Positions 1 through 6,943 of a DNA stretch of 6,943 bases are shown here, in pieces. Numbering within the stretch: position 1 is the stretch's first letter; the number at the start of each line of letters is the position of its first letter. This stretch comes from Lachnospiraceae bacterium (GTDB taxonomy: Bacteria > Bacillota_A > Clostridia > Lachnospirales > Lachnospiraceae). The DNA lies in the NCBI GenBank assembly GCA_017553965.1, contig JAFZJK010000040.1, forward strand, positions 1 through 6,943, in the 5' to 3' direction. The position numbers and the translations under genes are program-made. The notes under the pieces are model-generated. The model did no database searches and had not been told where the DNA came from. It worked only from the letters and a program-made list of their open reading frames with translations.

Positions 1-1006
1 ACCTACATACTTTTTCCTTGGTGCATCTTTGGTTACTACCATAGTTCTCAGAAGTGTAGGACAGGTTAAACTCCCCATGTTTGTATCTATAGGAGCCTTC
101 TTTGTAAATATGGGTGCAAATTACACCTTTATATTCGGACATTTTGGTGCACCCCGAATGGAAGAGCAGGGTGCAGCATTAGGTACACTGATAGCCAGAA
201 TATTTGAAGCTACATGTATTATGACATATTTCCTGGTAGTAGACAAAAGGATCGGATATAAGATCAAGGATCTGTTACTTAAAACCCGTAATCTTATCGG
301 AGAATACTTCAGGATATGTATCCCCGTTCTTATAAGTGACGGTATACTTGCAATCGGAAACAGTACGGTAGCAAGTGTTATAGGAAAGCTGAGTGACCAG
401 TTTGCTGCTGCAAATTCGATCACAGCGAATACTCAGCAGTTAAGTACGGTTATGATACAGGGTGTTTGCCAGGCAGGCGCTATAGTTACAGGTCAGACCT
501 TGGGCAGCGGTGGAAAAGAGAAAACGCAGGAACAGGGATGGTTATTCCTGGGACTTGGTTTTGCACTCGGTGCGGTGTCTGCCGTAATATTAATGATCAT
601 ATGCAATCCGATCATCAACCAGTATACCGGTGCGACTGAAGAGGTTAAGAGTATAGCTAGGGACCTTATGACGGCCATTAGCTTTATCATTATATTCCAA
701 GCTACAAACAGTATCATGACAAAGGGTGTCCTGCGTGGAGGCGGTGATACGAAGATGCTGATGATCGCAGATAACATCTTCCTGTGGGCACTGTCAATAC
801 CGCTCGGATACCTTGCAGGCTATGTATTTAAACTTGATGTGTTCTGGGTATATTTCTTCTTAAAGATCGATCAGATCACAAAAACTGTCTGGTGCGTGAT
901 CAGATTACGTAGTGGTAAGTGGATAAAGAAAATAACAACCGGTAAAAACAGTAATGTAAAGATGTTGACTGTCGGTGGTGAAGGCAGTGATCAGAAGGCG
1001 ATATAA
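1..1006 (+). CDS. MATE family efflux transporter, 5' end missing
   Basis: The frame is open from the left edge (first full codon at position 2) to TAA at 1004-1006, giving 334 residues. MATE proteins are usually about 450 residues, so roughly the first quarter lies outside the window. It is a polytopic inner-membrane protein with repeated hydrophobic segments. The first half carries the family-typical LRSVGQVKLPMF stretch, followed by an asparagine/glycine segment ending in GAALGTLIAR. The second half begins near IGEYFRICIPVLISDGI and carries the matching LRGGGDTKMLMI motif around window codon 245, the pseudo-symmetric repeat expected of this fold. MATE proteins export cationic drugs or metabolites in exchange for Na+ or H+; the substrate cannot be told from sequence. 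The C-terminus is a hydrophilic, lysine-rich tail. The stop is 45 bases before the GH5 gene with no clear hairpin between, so co-transcription is possible. Family assignment is secure; the subfamily (NorM- or DinF-like) is not. Confidence 0.9.
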   Translation, partial: PTYFFLGASLVTTIVLRSVGQVKLPMFVSIGAFFVNMGANYTFIFGHFGAPRMEEQGAALGTLIARIFEATCIMTYFLVVDKRIGYKIKDLLLKTRNLIGEYFRICIPVLISDGILAIGNSTVASVIGKLSDQFAAANSITANTQQLSTVMIQGVCQAGAIVTGQTLGSGGKEKTQEQGWLFLGLGFALGAVSAVILMIICNPIINQYTGATEEVKSIARDLMTAISFIIIFQATNSIMTKGVLRGGGDTKMLMIADNIFLWALSIPLGYLAGYVFKLDVFWVYFFLKIDQITKTVWCVIRLRSGKWIKKITTGKNSNVKMLTVGGEGSDQKAI

Positions 1007-1040
1007 CGGAAGCTCTATTGTTTGTTTTTTATAAGGAAAG

Positions 1041-1047
1041 AAGGCGG
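1041..1047 (+). promoter_or_regulatory. Ribosome binding site deciding the GH5 start
   Basis: AAGGCGG lies just before ATG 1052; its AAGG core is 7 bases from the start codon. A second purine run, AGGAAAG at 1034-1040, is also upstream. The in-frame TTG at 1022 is preceded by pyrimidine-rich sequence without such a site, so initiation at 1052 is favoured. The match to the anti-Shine-Dalgarno sequence is only moderate compared with the sites of pncB and the xylanase gene. Confidence 0.55.
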
Positions 1048-1051
1048 ACAT

Positions 1052-3460
1052 ATGGCAGAAGAAAATAACGGTTCAAAGAAAAATATGATAATATTTATAA
1101 TAGCTGCAGTGTGTATACTTGCTGCAGGTATTATAATCGGTGTGCTGCTCGGAGGCTCTAAAGGCGATAAGGACAAAACTGTCGATGCAGGTCAGAGTGT
1201 GACAGGCAGTGAAACATCAGCATCATCCGATACCGGTGCCAACTCCGGTACAAAAAACGGTGAAGAGACATCACCTACATCACAGGCAGGTGATAATACA
1301 TCTAAGACCGGAGATACAGGAAGTGATGTAACGGCAGCTCCGAACGGAGAAGATAATACAACTCCGACACCGTATACAGGAGAGAATATAACACCTACTC
1401 AGGAAGCGGGAGACAATACCACACCCACTCCCGATGACAAAGCAACTCCTACGCCTGATAACGGTAAGGCAACCCCTACTCCTGATAACGGTAAGGCAAC
1501 CCCTACTCCTGATACAGGGGATAAAACAACACCTACACCTAAAGCAGACGATAAGGTAACTCCTACTCCCGATGCAGGAGAAGATACTACTCCGACACCT
1601 ACGGAAAAAGCAGGAAATGATACAACGCCTACTCCTACACCGGATGGCGCGGATGATACCACACCTATGCCTACAGATAAGGAAACACCTACTCCTACAG
1701 AAAAGGCAACTCCCACACCTACATCCACAGATAACGGCGGTAAGGGAGAGTATGTACTTACATATACTGTCGACAACACATGGCAGGACGGCTCGACCAA
1801 TATGTTCGGTATGCAGTTTGGTATCAACAACGGTACCGACACAGCTATAAAGGGCTGGAAACTTGAGATGGTAATAGACGGCTTAAGTACCGTCAGCGGT
1901 TGGAACGGCACATTTACAACCAGCGGAAATATCATGACAGTTACCGATGCCGGCTACAACAGCGATATATATGCCAACGGAACCATAGTGATAGGATGTA
2001 ACTTAGGCACTACTTCAAAGAACGTTACTGTTTCATCCGCAAAGCTTAACGGCAAGCCCATGACCGTAAAGAGCGGTAAGGTTGACCAGAATGATCCCGG
2101 CTTAAAGAATGACGGCGGAAATAGCGGTAATGGAGGTAACGGTGGCAATGGAGGTAACGGCGGCAACGGAGGAAATGGCGGCGGTTCCGATAAGAAGGGA
2201 CAGGATCTCATAAACGAAATAAAAGAAAATACCTCCGGTAAGAAGGGTGATGACTGGTTATACACCGACGGAAAGAACATCCTGGATAAGGATGGCAAGA
2301 AGGTATGGCTTACAGGCCTTAACTGGTTCGGATACAATACAGGTACCAATACCTTTGACGGCCTTTGGAACAGTCAGCTTGCTCCTACTGTAAAGGCTAT
2401 TGCCGATCATGGATTTAACCTGATAAGAGTACCGATCTCTGCACAGCTTATAAATCAGTGGGCTGCAGGTGAATACCCGAAGGCAAATTACAATAACGCA
2501 TACAATACCGAGCTTAACAGCATGAACAGTCTGGAGATATTTGATTATTTCCTGGCTCTTGCCGAGCAAAACGGTATTAAGGTAATGCCCGATATCCATT
2601 CGGCAGAAACAAATGCATCCGGACACAACGTTAACCTCTGGTATACCGATAAGGTAAAGGTTAATGATTTCTATCATGCACTCGAATGGATGGCTGAGCG
2701 TTATAAGAATAATGATACGATCATTGCTTTTGACTTAAAGAATGAGCCTCACGGAAAGCCTTACGAGGGTGACGGAGCGGCTATCTGGAATGATTCGAAG
2801 AAAGCAAACAACTGGAAGTATGTGGCAGAGACCGCAGCGGCCAAAATACTTGCTAAAAACCCGAATGTTCTTATAATGGTAGAAGGAATTGAGATTTACC
2901 CTATTGACATTAAGAAGAATTCGGATTATAGTTCTACAAACGACAAAGATTATTATTTCAACTGGTGGGGTGGAAACTTAAGAGGTGTTGCTGATTATCC
3001 GATCAACCTTGGAAAGTACCAGAATAAGCTGGTTTATTCACCTCATGACTATGGTCCTACCGTATACGAGCAGCCTTGGTTTGAGGGTAAGTATACTTAC
3101 GATTCCCTTATGAAGGACTGTTGGCATGATAACTGGTTCTTTATCTACGAAAAGAATATCGCGCCGCTTCTTATCGGTGAGTGGGGCGGATTTATGAGAG
3201 AGCCGAACCTTACCTGGATGACTTATATGAGACAGCTCATAAAGAAGTATCATCTTAACCATACCTTCTGGTGTCTTAACGCAAACTCCGGTGACACCGG
3301 CGGACTGCTGCTGGATGACTTTACCACATGGGATACTGAAAAGTATAACTTTGTAAAAGAAGTACTCTGGCAGGAGGGTGGCAAGTTCGTAGGACTTGAC
3401 CATGAGATCCCGCTCGGCAAAAACGGTATTACACTTAAGGCGGCTAAAGGTATAAGCTAA
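1052..3460 (+). CDS. Membrane-anchored modular endo-1,4-beta-glucanase (CBM2-GH5)
   Basis: An 802-residue cell-surface cellulase (EC 3.2.1.4 expected) cleaving internal beta-1,4 bonds of cellulose or beta-glucan. Module order: a hydrophobic segment at residues 12-34 after [11 protein letters not shown], with no AxA cleavage site or lipobox, so probably a retained anchor; a Ser/Thr/Gly/Asp spacer to about 103; a Thr-Pro linker at about 104-226 with at least eleven TPTP units; a CBM2-like module at about 233-335 with Trp244, Trp269 and Trp284 as likely conserved or cellulose-facing aromatics; a (GGN)n linker at 354-380; and a GH5 domain from about 395 to the C-terminus. Catalytic signatures are the acid/base Glu565 in DLKNEPHG and the nucleophile Glu710 in IGEWGGF, with His516, His665 and Tyr667 (SPHDYG) also in place. 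The motifs NWFGYNTG and [12 protein letters not shown] resemble GH5_1 enzymes such as Acidothermus E1. ATG 1052 was chosen over an in-frame TTG at 1022, which has a poor context. pncB follows 13 bases after the stop. Confidence 0.93.
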   Translation: MAEENNGSKKNMIIFIIAAVCILAAGIIIGVLLGGSKGDKDKTVDAGQSVTGSETSASSDTGANSGTKNGEETSPTSQAGDNTSKTGDTGSDVTAAPNGEDNTTPTPYTGENITPTQEAGDNTTPTPDDKATPTPDNGKATPTPDNGKATPTPDTGDKTTPTPKADDKVTPTPDAGEDTTPTPTEKAGNDTTPTPTPDGADDTTPMPTDKETPTPTEKATPTPTSTDNGGKGEYVLTYTVDNTWQDGSTNMFGMQFGINNGTDTAIKGWKLEMVIDGLSTVSGWNGTFTTSGNIMTVTDAGYNSDIYANGTIVIGCNLGTTSKNVTVSSAKLNGKPMTVKSGKVDQNDPGLKNDGGNSGNGGNGGNGGNGGNGGNGGGSDKKGQDLINEIKENTSGKKGDDWLYTDGKNILDKDGKKVWLTGLNWFGYNTGTNTFDGLWNSQLAPTVKAIADHGFNLIRVPISAQLINQWAAGEYPKANYNNAYNTELNSMNSLEIFDYFLALAEQNGIKVMPDIHSAETNASGHNVNLWYTDKVKVNDFYHALEWMAERYKNNDTIIAFDLKNEPHGKPYEGDGAAIWNDSKKANNWKYVAETAAAKILAKNPNVLIMVEGIEIYPIDIKKNSDYSSTNDKDYYFNWWGGNLRGVADYPINLGKYQNKLVYSPHDYGPTVYEQPWFEGKYTYDSLMKDCWHDNWFFIYEKNIAPLLIGEWGGFMREPNLTWMTYMRQLIKKYHLNHTFWCLNANSGDTGGLLLDDFTTWDTEKYNFVKEVLWQEGGKFVGLDHEIPLGKNGITLKAAKGIS
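1454..1507 (+). repeat. Two exact 27-bp tandem repeats in the Thr-Pro linker
   Basis: The 27-base unit at 1454-1480 is repeated without change at 1481-1507, and its first seven bases recur again at 1508-1514. Each unit encodes PDNGKATPT (residues 135-152). It sits within a wider, imperfect Thr-Pro repeat region (about 1361-1730). Exact identity at the DNA level, including synonymous positions, points to a recent duplication rather than selection on protein sequence alone. Confidence 0.9.
2129..2182 (+). repeat. Three 18-bp repeats coding a Gly-Gly-Asn linker
   Basis: Three consecutive 18-base units (2129-2146, 2147-2164, 2165-2182) encode (NGG)n within residues 360-377. Units one and two differ by a single synonymous base; unit three has a few more changes, also synonymous. 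The stretch forms a flexible linker between CBM2 and the GH5 catalytic domain. Confidence 0.85.
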
Positions 3461-3473
3461 AAAGGAGAGCAAA

Positions 3474-4676
3474 ATGAGACTTAATCCTATCATCGTATCA
3501 TTACTTGATACAGATCTTTACAAATTTAACATGAATCAGGTCATGTTCCATAAGCATCCCGATCTTATCGGTGAATATATGTTTAAGTGCAGGAACAATG
3601 ATATCGTATTCACTCAGGAAATGTTTGACGAGATAAACGAGCAGATAGATTATCTCTGCACACTTTCATTTTCTAAGGAAGAACTGGATTATCTTCGCTC
3701 AATCCGTTTTATCAAGAGGGATTATGTGGAGTTCTTAAGACTCTGGCATCCGATAAGAGATTATGTATATACAGAGCTTAAGGATAACGGAGAGCTTATA
3801 CTTAAGGTTGACGGACCTCTTTTCTCGGCTATGCAGTTTGAGATATATCTTTTGGAGATTGTAAATGAAGTATATTTCCGTATGAGCTTTGATTATATCA
3901 ATCTCCGCAGGGCGGCCGAGGAACGCTTAAGCCAGAAGATAGCTGATTTTAACAGCGGAAAATATACCTTCAGTTTTGCTGAGTTCGGCTGCAGAAGAAG
4001 ATTATCTAGAGAGTGGGAAGATGAAGCCGTAAGAAGACTCTGTACAGAGACAAAGCAGTGCGTAGGTACTTCCAATGTATATCTTGCCATGAAATATAAT
4101 GTAAAGCCCATAGGTACATTTGCTCATGAGTTTGTACAGATGTACCAGGGTATAGACAGTATCCCCCTTGCATACACCAATCACTATGCTATGCAGGACT
4201 GGTATGATGAATATAAGGGTGATAACGGAACAGCTCTTACCGATACGATCACCACCGATCTTTTCCTGATGGACTTTGACCGCTCGATGGTCAACAACTA
4301 TACCGGTGTACGTCATGACAGCGGGGACCCTTATGAGTGGGGAGAGAAGATCATAGCCCACTATAAGAAATACGGTGTTGACCCTAAGACAAAGGTACTG
4401 CTTTTCAGTGACAGTCTTGATTTTGACAGGGCTGAAGCAATATATCAGTACTTTAAGGACAGGACCAAGGTAAGCTTTGGTATCGGAACCTTTGTTTCAA
4501 ATGATACAAATGAAGATGCGTTGAACATAGTTATCAAACTCCAGTATGTTAACGGAAGGCCTGTAGCTAAGCTTTCAGACTGCCCCGGAAAAGCAATGTG
4601 CAGTGACGAAGCATATTTAGAGTATTTAAAGAGTGCCGTACAATTCAGGATAGATCGCGAGAAAGAGATTAAATAA
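3474..4676 (+). CDS. pncB: Nicotinate phosphoribosyltransferase
   Basis: A cytosolic enzyme (EC 6.3.4.21) that joins nicotinate to PRPP, with ATP hydrolysis, to give nicotinate mononucleotide, the entry step of NAD salvage (Preiss-Handler route). The 400-residue length equals that of E. coli PncB and the sequence is collinear with it: SLLDTDLYKFNMNQ at the N-terminus, FGCRRRLSREW, GTSN at about 198-201, GTFAHEF, GVRHDSGDP at about 278-286, LFSDSLD at 310-316, FGIGT at 335-339, LNIVIKL, and PVAKLSDCPGK near the C-terminus. His218 in GTFAHEF aligns with the histidine that is phosphorylated during the ATP-coupled cycle in the Salmonella enzyme. ATG 3474 has a good ribosome site (AAAGGAGAG, 3461-3469) that begins immediately after the GH5 stop codon, so translation is probably coupled in one transcript. 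No catalytic residue looks lost. Pairing with a cellulase is unusual and may reflect chance operon assembly. Confidence 0.97.
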   Translation: MRLNPIIVSLLDTDLYKFNMNQVMFHKHPDLIGEYMFKCRNNDIVFTQEMFDEINEQIDYLCTLSFSKEELDYLRSIRFIKRDYVEFLRLWHPIRDYVYTELKDNGELILKVDGPLFSAMQFEIYLLEIVNEVYFRMSFDYINLRRAAEERLSQKIADFNSGKYTFSFAEFGCRRRLSREWEDEAVRRLCTETKQCVGTSNVYLAMKYNVKPIGTFAHEFVQMYQGIDSIPLAYTNHYAMQDWYDEYKGDNGTALTDTITTDLFLMDFDRSMVNNYTGVRHDSGDPYEWGEKIIAHYKKYGVDPKTKVLLFSDSLDFDRAEAIYQYFKDRTKVSFGIGTFVSNDTNEDALNIVIKLQYVNGRPVAKLSDCPGKAMCSDEAYLEYLKSAVQFRIDREKEIK

Positions 4677-4693
4677 GTAAAGAGTTTATCAGA

Positions 4694-5560
4694 GTGCCTA
4701 TGGATTATTTGATTGAACAGAAGCTGGAAAAACTTAACCCGAAATCATTATATGAAAAAAAGAACAGTATCCGGCATATAGTACAGGATATAATACTGTG
4801 CGCGCTGACACGCTCAGGGCGGTTAGATAATGCTGCCTTGCATGGGGATCAGGCCCGAAGGATATATTTTGATCCCAACGGTTTTTCCGAGGATCCTGTA
4901 TTTTCACTCATTGAACCGGATAAGAAGTTCCGTCTGGATACGTGGCTGCCTCTTATTGAAAAGGAACTGGCGGAATATGGCTTTTCTTTTAAGGCAGAAA
5001 TTAAGGAACGTACCAAGAGGCCGGATATACAGGCAGCAGTAATATCAGGAAATACCAGGGAGCATTTTGCGCTGTGCTATGACGAAACTTCGGAGATCAT
5101 TTCCGAGACGGATATGATCAAAGTAAAACTGGAAGTAAATACAAACCCGCCGCTTTATGCCGAGTATACAAAGAAAAACTGCACATTCCCCGTTCCGCAC
5201 GAAGTAAATATGTATGATAAACCGTCATTGTTTGCGGAAAAGATCGGCAATACCATCAACCGTGCATGGAGAAACAGGACAAGGGGATGGGATCTTTATG
5301 ATTATGCATTCTATGTGTCGCAGGATATCCCGGTCAATCTTGAGCATCTGCGTGATAGACTTCTGTATTTGGAATATGTGGAAGCAAAAGAAGACATGAC
5401 CATCGAGGAAGTAAGGAATAATCTATGCTTCCGCTTTAAAGAGATTAACTATAAACAGGTTAAGATAGATCTGATTCCTTTTGTTAAAGATCCGGAGTCA
5501 TTGGACCTGTGGAGTGCTGCATATTTTTGCGATATTACACAAAAATTGCGGGAGTCTTAA
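4694..5560 (+). CDS. AbiEii/AbiGii-family nucleotidyltransferase-like protein with altered motifs
   Basis: A 288-residue soluble protein resembling the toxin half of type IV (AbiE) toxin-antitoxin or abortive-infection systems. Recognisable regions: a motif I region at residues 50-71 (HGDQARR ... GFSEDPVFSL); KVKLEVNTNPP at 143-153, the family's second-acidic/Glu motif; LFAEKIG with Lys183; and RGWDLYD at 197-203, followed by VSQDIPVNLEHLRDRLLYLE. The C-terminus (IDLIPFVKDPESLDLWS) is also family-like. Against the usual GGTAL, RFSEDLDF and GRDxYD motifs, this protein has GDQAR, GFSEDPVF and GWDLYD, so the Gly-Gly-Thr and the second aspartate of the metal-binding pair appear replaced. Catalysis may be weak or lost. 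No AbiEi-like antitoxin gene precedes it. The GTG start at 4694 has AAAGAG at 4679-4684, 9 bases away; ATG 4700 is an equally reasonable start, giving 286 residues. It lies 17 bases after pncB and is probably in the same operon. Family call is good; function is unknown. Confidence 0.8.
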   Translation: MPMDYLIEQKLEKLNPKSLYEKKNSIRHIVQDIILCALTRSGRLDNAALHGDQARRIYFDPNGFSEDPVFSLIEPDKKFRLDTWLPLIEKELAEYGFSFKAEIKERTKRPDIQAAVISGNTREHFALCYDETSEIISETDMIKVKLEVNTNPPLYAEYTKKNCTFPVPHEVNMYDKPSLFAEKIGNTINRAWRNRTRGWDLYDYAFYVSQDIPVNLEHLRDRLLYLEYVEAKEDMTIEEVRNNLCFRFKEINYKQVKIDLIPFVKDPESLDLWSAAYFCDITQKLRES

Positions 5561-5596
5561 CAAAGTTGTGAACGCTCCTTAATTATTGCGAATGAC

Positions 5597-5673
5597 TGCT
5601 CAAAAATAAACATTAAGGTGTTCAATTGTTAACATTTACGTTAACAATTGGACACCCTTTTTGTTTTTGAGCA
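5597..5673 (+). terminator. Large nested inverted repeat with T-tracts, probable terminator
   Basis: The inner stem pairs 5615-5633 with 5640-5658 (19 positions, one A-C mismatch, one G-T wobble) around a six-base loop, 5634-5639. An outer stem pairs 5597-5610 with 5660-5673 (14 positions, one wobble). The right arm contains T5 at 5658-5662 and T5 at 5664-5668, so the inner hairpin alone looks like a Rho-independent terminator for the transcript ending with the AbiEii-like gene, 36 bases upstream. The matching A-tract on the left (5602-5606, 5608-5610) would give T-tracts on the other strand, so it could act in both directions. No direct repeat flanks it. Confidence 0.8.
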
Positions 5674-5690
5674 TGCTAAGATAATAATTG

Positions 5691-5698
5691 AAAGGAGG
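5691..5698 (+). promoter_or_regulatory. Strong ribosome binding site of the xylanase gene
   Basis: AAAGGAGG is a near-ideal Shine-Dalgarno sequence, 9 bases before ATG 5708. It begins only 17 bases after the end of the terminator-like palindrome, which leaves little room for a separate promoter and leader. Confidence 0.85.
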
Positions 5699-5707
5699 AT
5701 ATTTGCT

Positions 5708-6943
5708 ATGAGAAAAAGCAAAAAAATAATTGCTGTAGTTTTATCGTTAGTTTTGGCTTTTTCATTCTCATTTATGGGAAACAAGGCTAAAGCAGCACAG
5801 GTATTCTACAACAATACCGAAGGCAGCGACGGGGCTTACACTTATGTGCTGTGGAAGGATTACGGCGAAACAAGCATGACCGTCAACGGTAACGGACAGT
5901 TCGAATGCTGGTGGCAGAACATCGGAAACGCTTTATTCCGTGAAGGTGTTAAATTTGACTGCACAAAGAAATACCAGCAGATCGGTAACATTACCATTAA
6001 TTACGGTGTAGATTATCAGCCCAACGGCAATTCGTATCTGTGTGTATACGGATGGACGAGAAATCCGTTGGTTGAGTACTATATCGTAGAGAGTTGGGGA
6101 TCCTGGCGTCCACCCGGAGCAAGTTCAAAGGGTACTATCACGGTTGACGGGGGAACCTACGAAGTATACCAGACAACACGTTACAACCAGCCTTCAATCG
6201 ATGGAGATACTACATTCCAGCAGTACTGGAGCGTAAGAACTTCAAAGCGTACCAGCGGAACCATTACTGTAACAGACCATTTCAAAGCTTGGGAACAGAT
6301 GGGTATGCAGATGGGTAATCTGTATGAAGCATCCCTTAATATCGAAGGTTACCAGAGCAGCGGCTGGGCAAATGTATACCAGAATACGGTTACAGTAGGT
6401 GGAAGCAGCAATTCCGGTAATAACTACAATGGCGGAAATAATTATAACGGCGGAAACAACGGCGGTAATTCAAACGGCGTACAGAACAGTGACGGTTCGG
6501 GCAGTTCAGCTCCCGGAACAAATCAAGGTACTGTTTTTGAGTGCGAGAGCATGACAAAGAGCGGTCAGTATACCGGAAATATCAGTTCACCGTTCAGCGG
6601 CGTAGCATTATATGCAAATAATGATGCATTATCGACTACCGTTAACTTCTCATCGGGTACTCATGATTTTACACTCCGTGGTGCTTCTGATGGGTCAAAT
6701 CTTGCTCAGGTAGATCTGGTGATCGGAAATCAGACAAAGGGAACATTCTACTTTGGAGATGCCAATACAGCAGAGTACACGATCAAGAACGTTTCCACAG
6801 GAACAGGAAACCAGACAGTAAAACTTGTTGTTACTTCGGATGACGGAACATGGGACGCTTTTGCTGATGCACTTATCATCGGCGGCAGCGGCGTATCCGG
6901 CAGCGGAAGCAGCGGCAGTACCGGAGGCAATAACTCAGGCAAT
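5708..6943 (+). CDS. Secreted GH11 endo-1,4-beta-xylanase with CBM36, 3' end missing
   Basis: The frame from ATG 5708 stays open for 412 codons to the right edge. A signal peptide (MRKSKK, a hydrophobic core, then NKAKAA) is probably cut near residue 29 or 30. GH11 spans about 31-230: the nucleophile is Glu123 in [18 protein letters not shown] and the acid/base is Glu213 in [12 protein letters not shown], 90 residues apart as expected for the family. These enzymes cleave internal beta-1,4 bonds of xylan (EC 3.2.1.8). A Gly/Asn/Ser/Tyr linker (231-275, NYNGG repeats) leads to a CBM36-like module at about 276-391: [47 protein letters not shown] and [14 protein letters not shown]. In characterised CBM36 the DxxxWD segment (here Asp378, Trp382, Asp383) helps bind the calcium ion that bridges to xylan. 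A second Ser/Gly linker starts at about 392, so at least one more module may follow outside the window. The same GH11-CBM36 order is known from Dictyoglomus XynB. The specific gene name is not assignable. Confidence 0.94.
   Translation, partial: MRKSKKIIAVVLSLVLAFSFSFMGNKAKAAQVFYNNTEGSDGAYTYVLWKDYGETSMTVNGNGQFECWWQNIGNALFREGVKFDCTKKYQQIGNITINYGVDYQPNGNSYLCVYGWTRNPLVEYYIVESWGSWRPPGASSKGTITVDGGTYEVYQTTRYNQPSIDGDTTFQQYWSVRTSKRTSGTITVTDHFKAWEQMGMQMGNLYEASLNIEGYQSSGWANVYQNTVTVGGSSNSGNNYNGGNNYNGGNNGGNSNGVQNSDGSGSSAPGTNQGTVFECESMTKSGQYTGNISSPFSGVALYANNDALSTTVNFSSGTHDFTLRGASDGSNLAQVDLVIGNQTKGTFYFGDANTAEYTIKNVSTGTGNQTVKLVVTSDDGTWDAFADALIIGGSGVSGSGSSGSTGGNNSGN

Noticed and set aside
1002..1035. TATAAC (1002-1007) and TATAAG (1030-1035) as -10 boxes of a GH5 promoter
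   Set aside because: No acceptable -35 hexamer lies at 16-18 bases from either; such hexamers are common in AT-rich DNA.
1022..1051. TTG 1022 as start of the GH5 gene, adding ten residues
   Set aside because: It is a rare start codon in a poly-T context without a ribosome site, whereas ATG 1052 has AAGGCGG upstream and leads directly into the membrane segment.
1399..1935. Long open frame on the - strand opposite the Thr-Pro linker, rich in VGVGV
   Set aside because: It is the antisense of the TPTP repeat, whose codon bias avoids stops. Its low-complexity product matches no family and the + strand gene is certain.
2129..2182. Short repeats in the GH5 gene as a possible CRISPR-like or intergenic repeat array
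   Set aside because: They are in-frame coding repeats without spacers and make a Gly-Asn linker.
1954..2349. - strand frame with a proline-rich PPLPPLPP stretch
   Set aside because: It mirrors the GGN linker repeat of the GH5 gene and has no independent coding evidence.
5561..5614. TTGTGA (5566) or TTGCGA (5586) as -35 elements for the xylanase gene
   Set aside because: The hexamers at -10 distance (CGAATG, AACATT) are poor matches, so no promoter is called.
5624..5650. TTGTTAAC / GTTAACAA symmetry as a catabolite-repression (cre) or other operator
   Set aside because: The left half does not match the cre consensus, and the symmetry is fully explained by the terminator stem.
6748..6942. 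- strand open frame at the right edge
   Set aside because: It overlaps the CBM36 and linker coding sequence, where domain similarity on the + strand is unambiguous.

Overview
The window looks like chromosome from a fibre-degrading, Gram-positive anaerobe, most likely a Lachnospiraceae member of the Butyrivibrio/Pseudobutyrivibrio/Roseburia type from a rumen or gut. This rests on the moderately AT-rich sequence, strong AAAGGAGG-type ribosome binding sites, Gram-positive-style signal sequences, and secreted plant-cell-wall hydrolases with Thr-Pro and Gly-Asn linkers. The genus is an inference; no rRNA or other marker gene is present. All genes read on the + strand.

Layout. (1) Positions 1-1006 hold the C-terminal three quarters of a MATE-family multidrug/cation antiporter, cut by the left edge. 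(2) Positions 1052-3460 encode a large modular endoglucanase: an N-terminal membrane segment, a spacer of about 200 residues that becomes Thr-Pro-rich, a CBM2 cellulose-binding module, a (GGN)n linker and a GH5 subfamily-1-like catalytic domain. (3) Positions 3474-4676 encode nicotinate phosphoribosyltransferase (pncB), the first step of NAD salvage from nicotinate. (4) Positions 4694-5560 encode an AbiEii/AbiGii-family nucleotidyltransferase-like protein whose active-site motifs look eroded and which has no antitoxin partner here. (5) Positions 5597-5673 form a large nested inverted repeat with T-tracts, best read as a strong terminator. (6) From 5708 to the right edge runs a secreted GH11 xylanase with a CBM36 xylan-binding module. 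Its reading frame is still open in a new linker when the window ends.

How the genes fit together. The GH5, pncB and AbiEii-like genes are separated by only 13 and 17 bases with no terminator between them, so they are probably co-transcribed, possibly also with the MATE gene 45 bases upstream. The endoglucanase (cellulose and beta-glucan) and the xylanase (xylan) are complementary activities on plant cell walls. The first appears tethered to the cell; the second has an apparently cleavable signal peptide. The pncB and AbiEii-like genes have no obvious link to polysaccharide breakdown.

No clearly new system is evident. The observations most worth following are the motif-degenerate solitary AbiEii-like protein and the large palindrome crowding the xylanase start. 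No tRNA, rRNA, CRISPR array, insertion sequence or riboswitch was recognised. There is no gene-free stretch longer than 147 bases.
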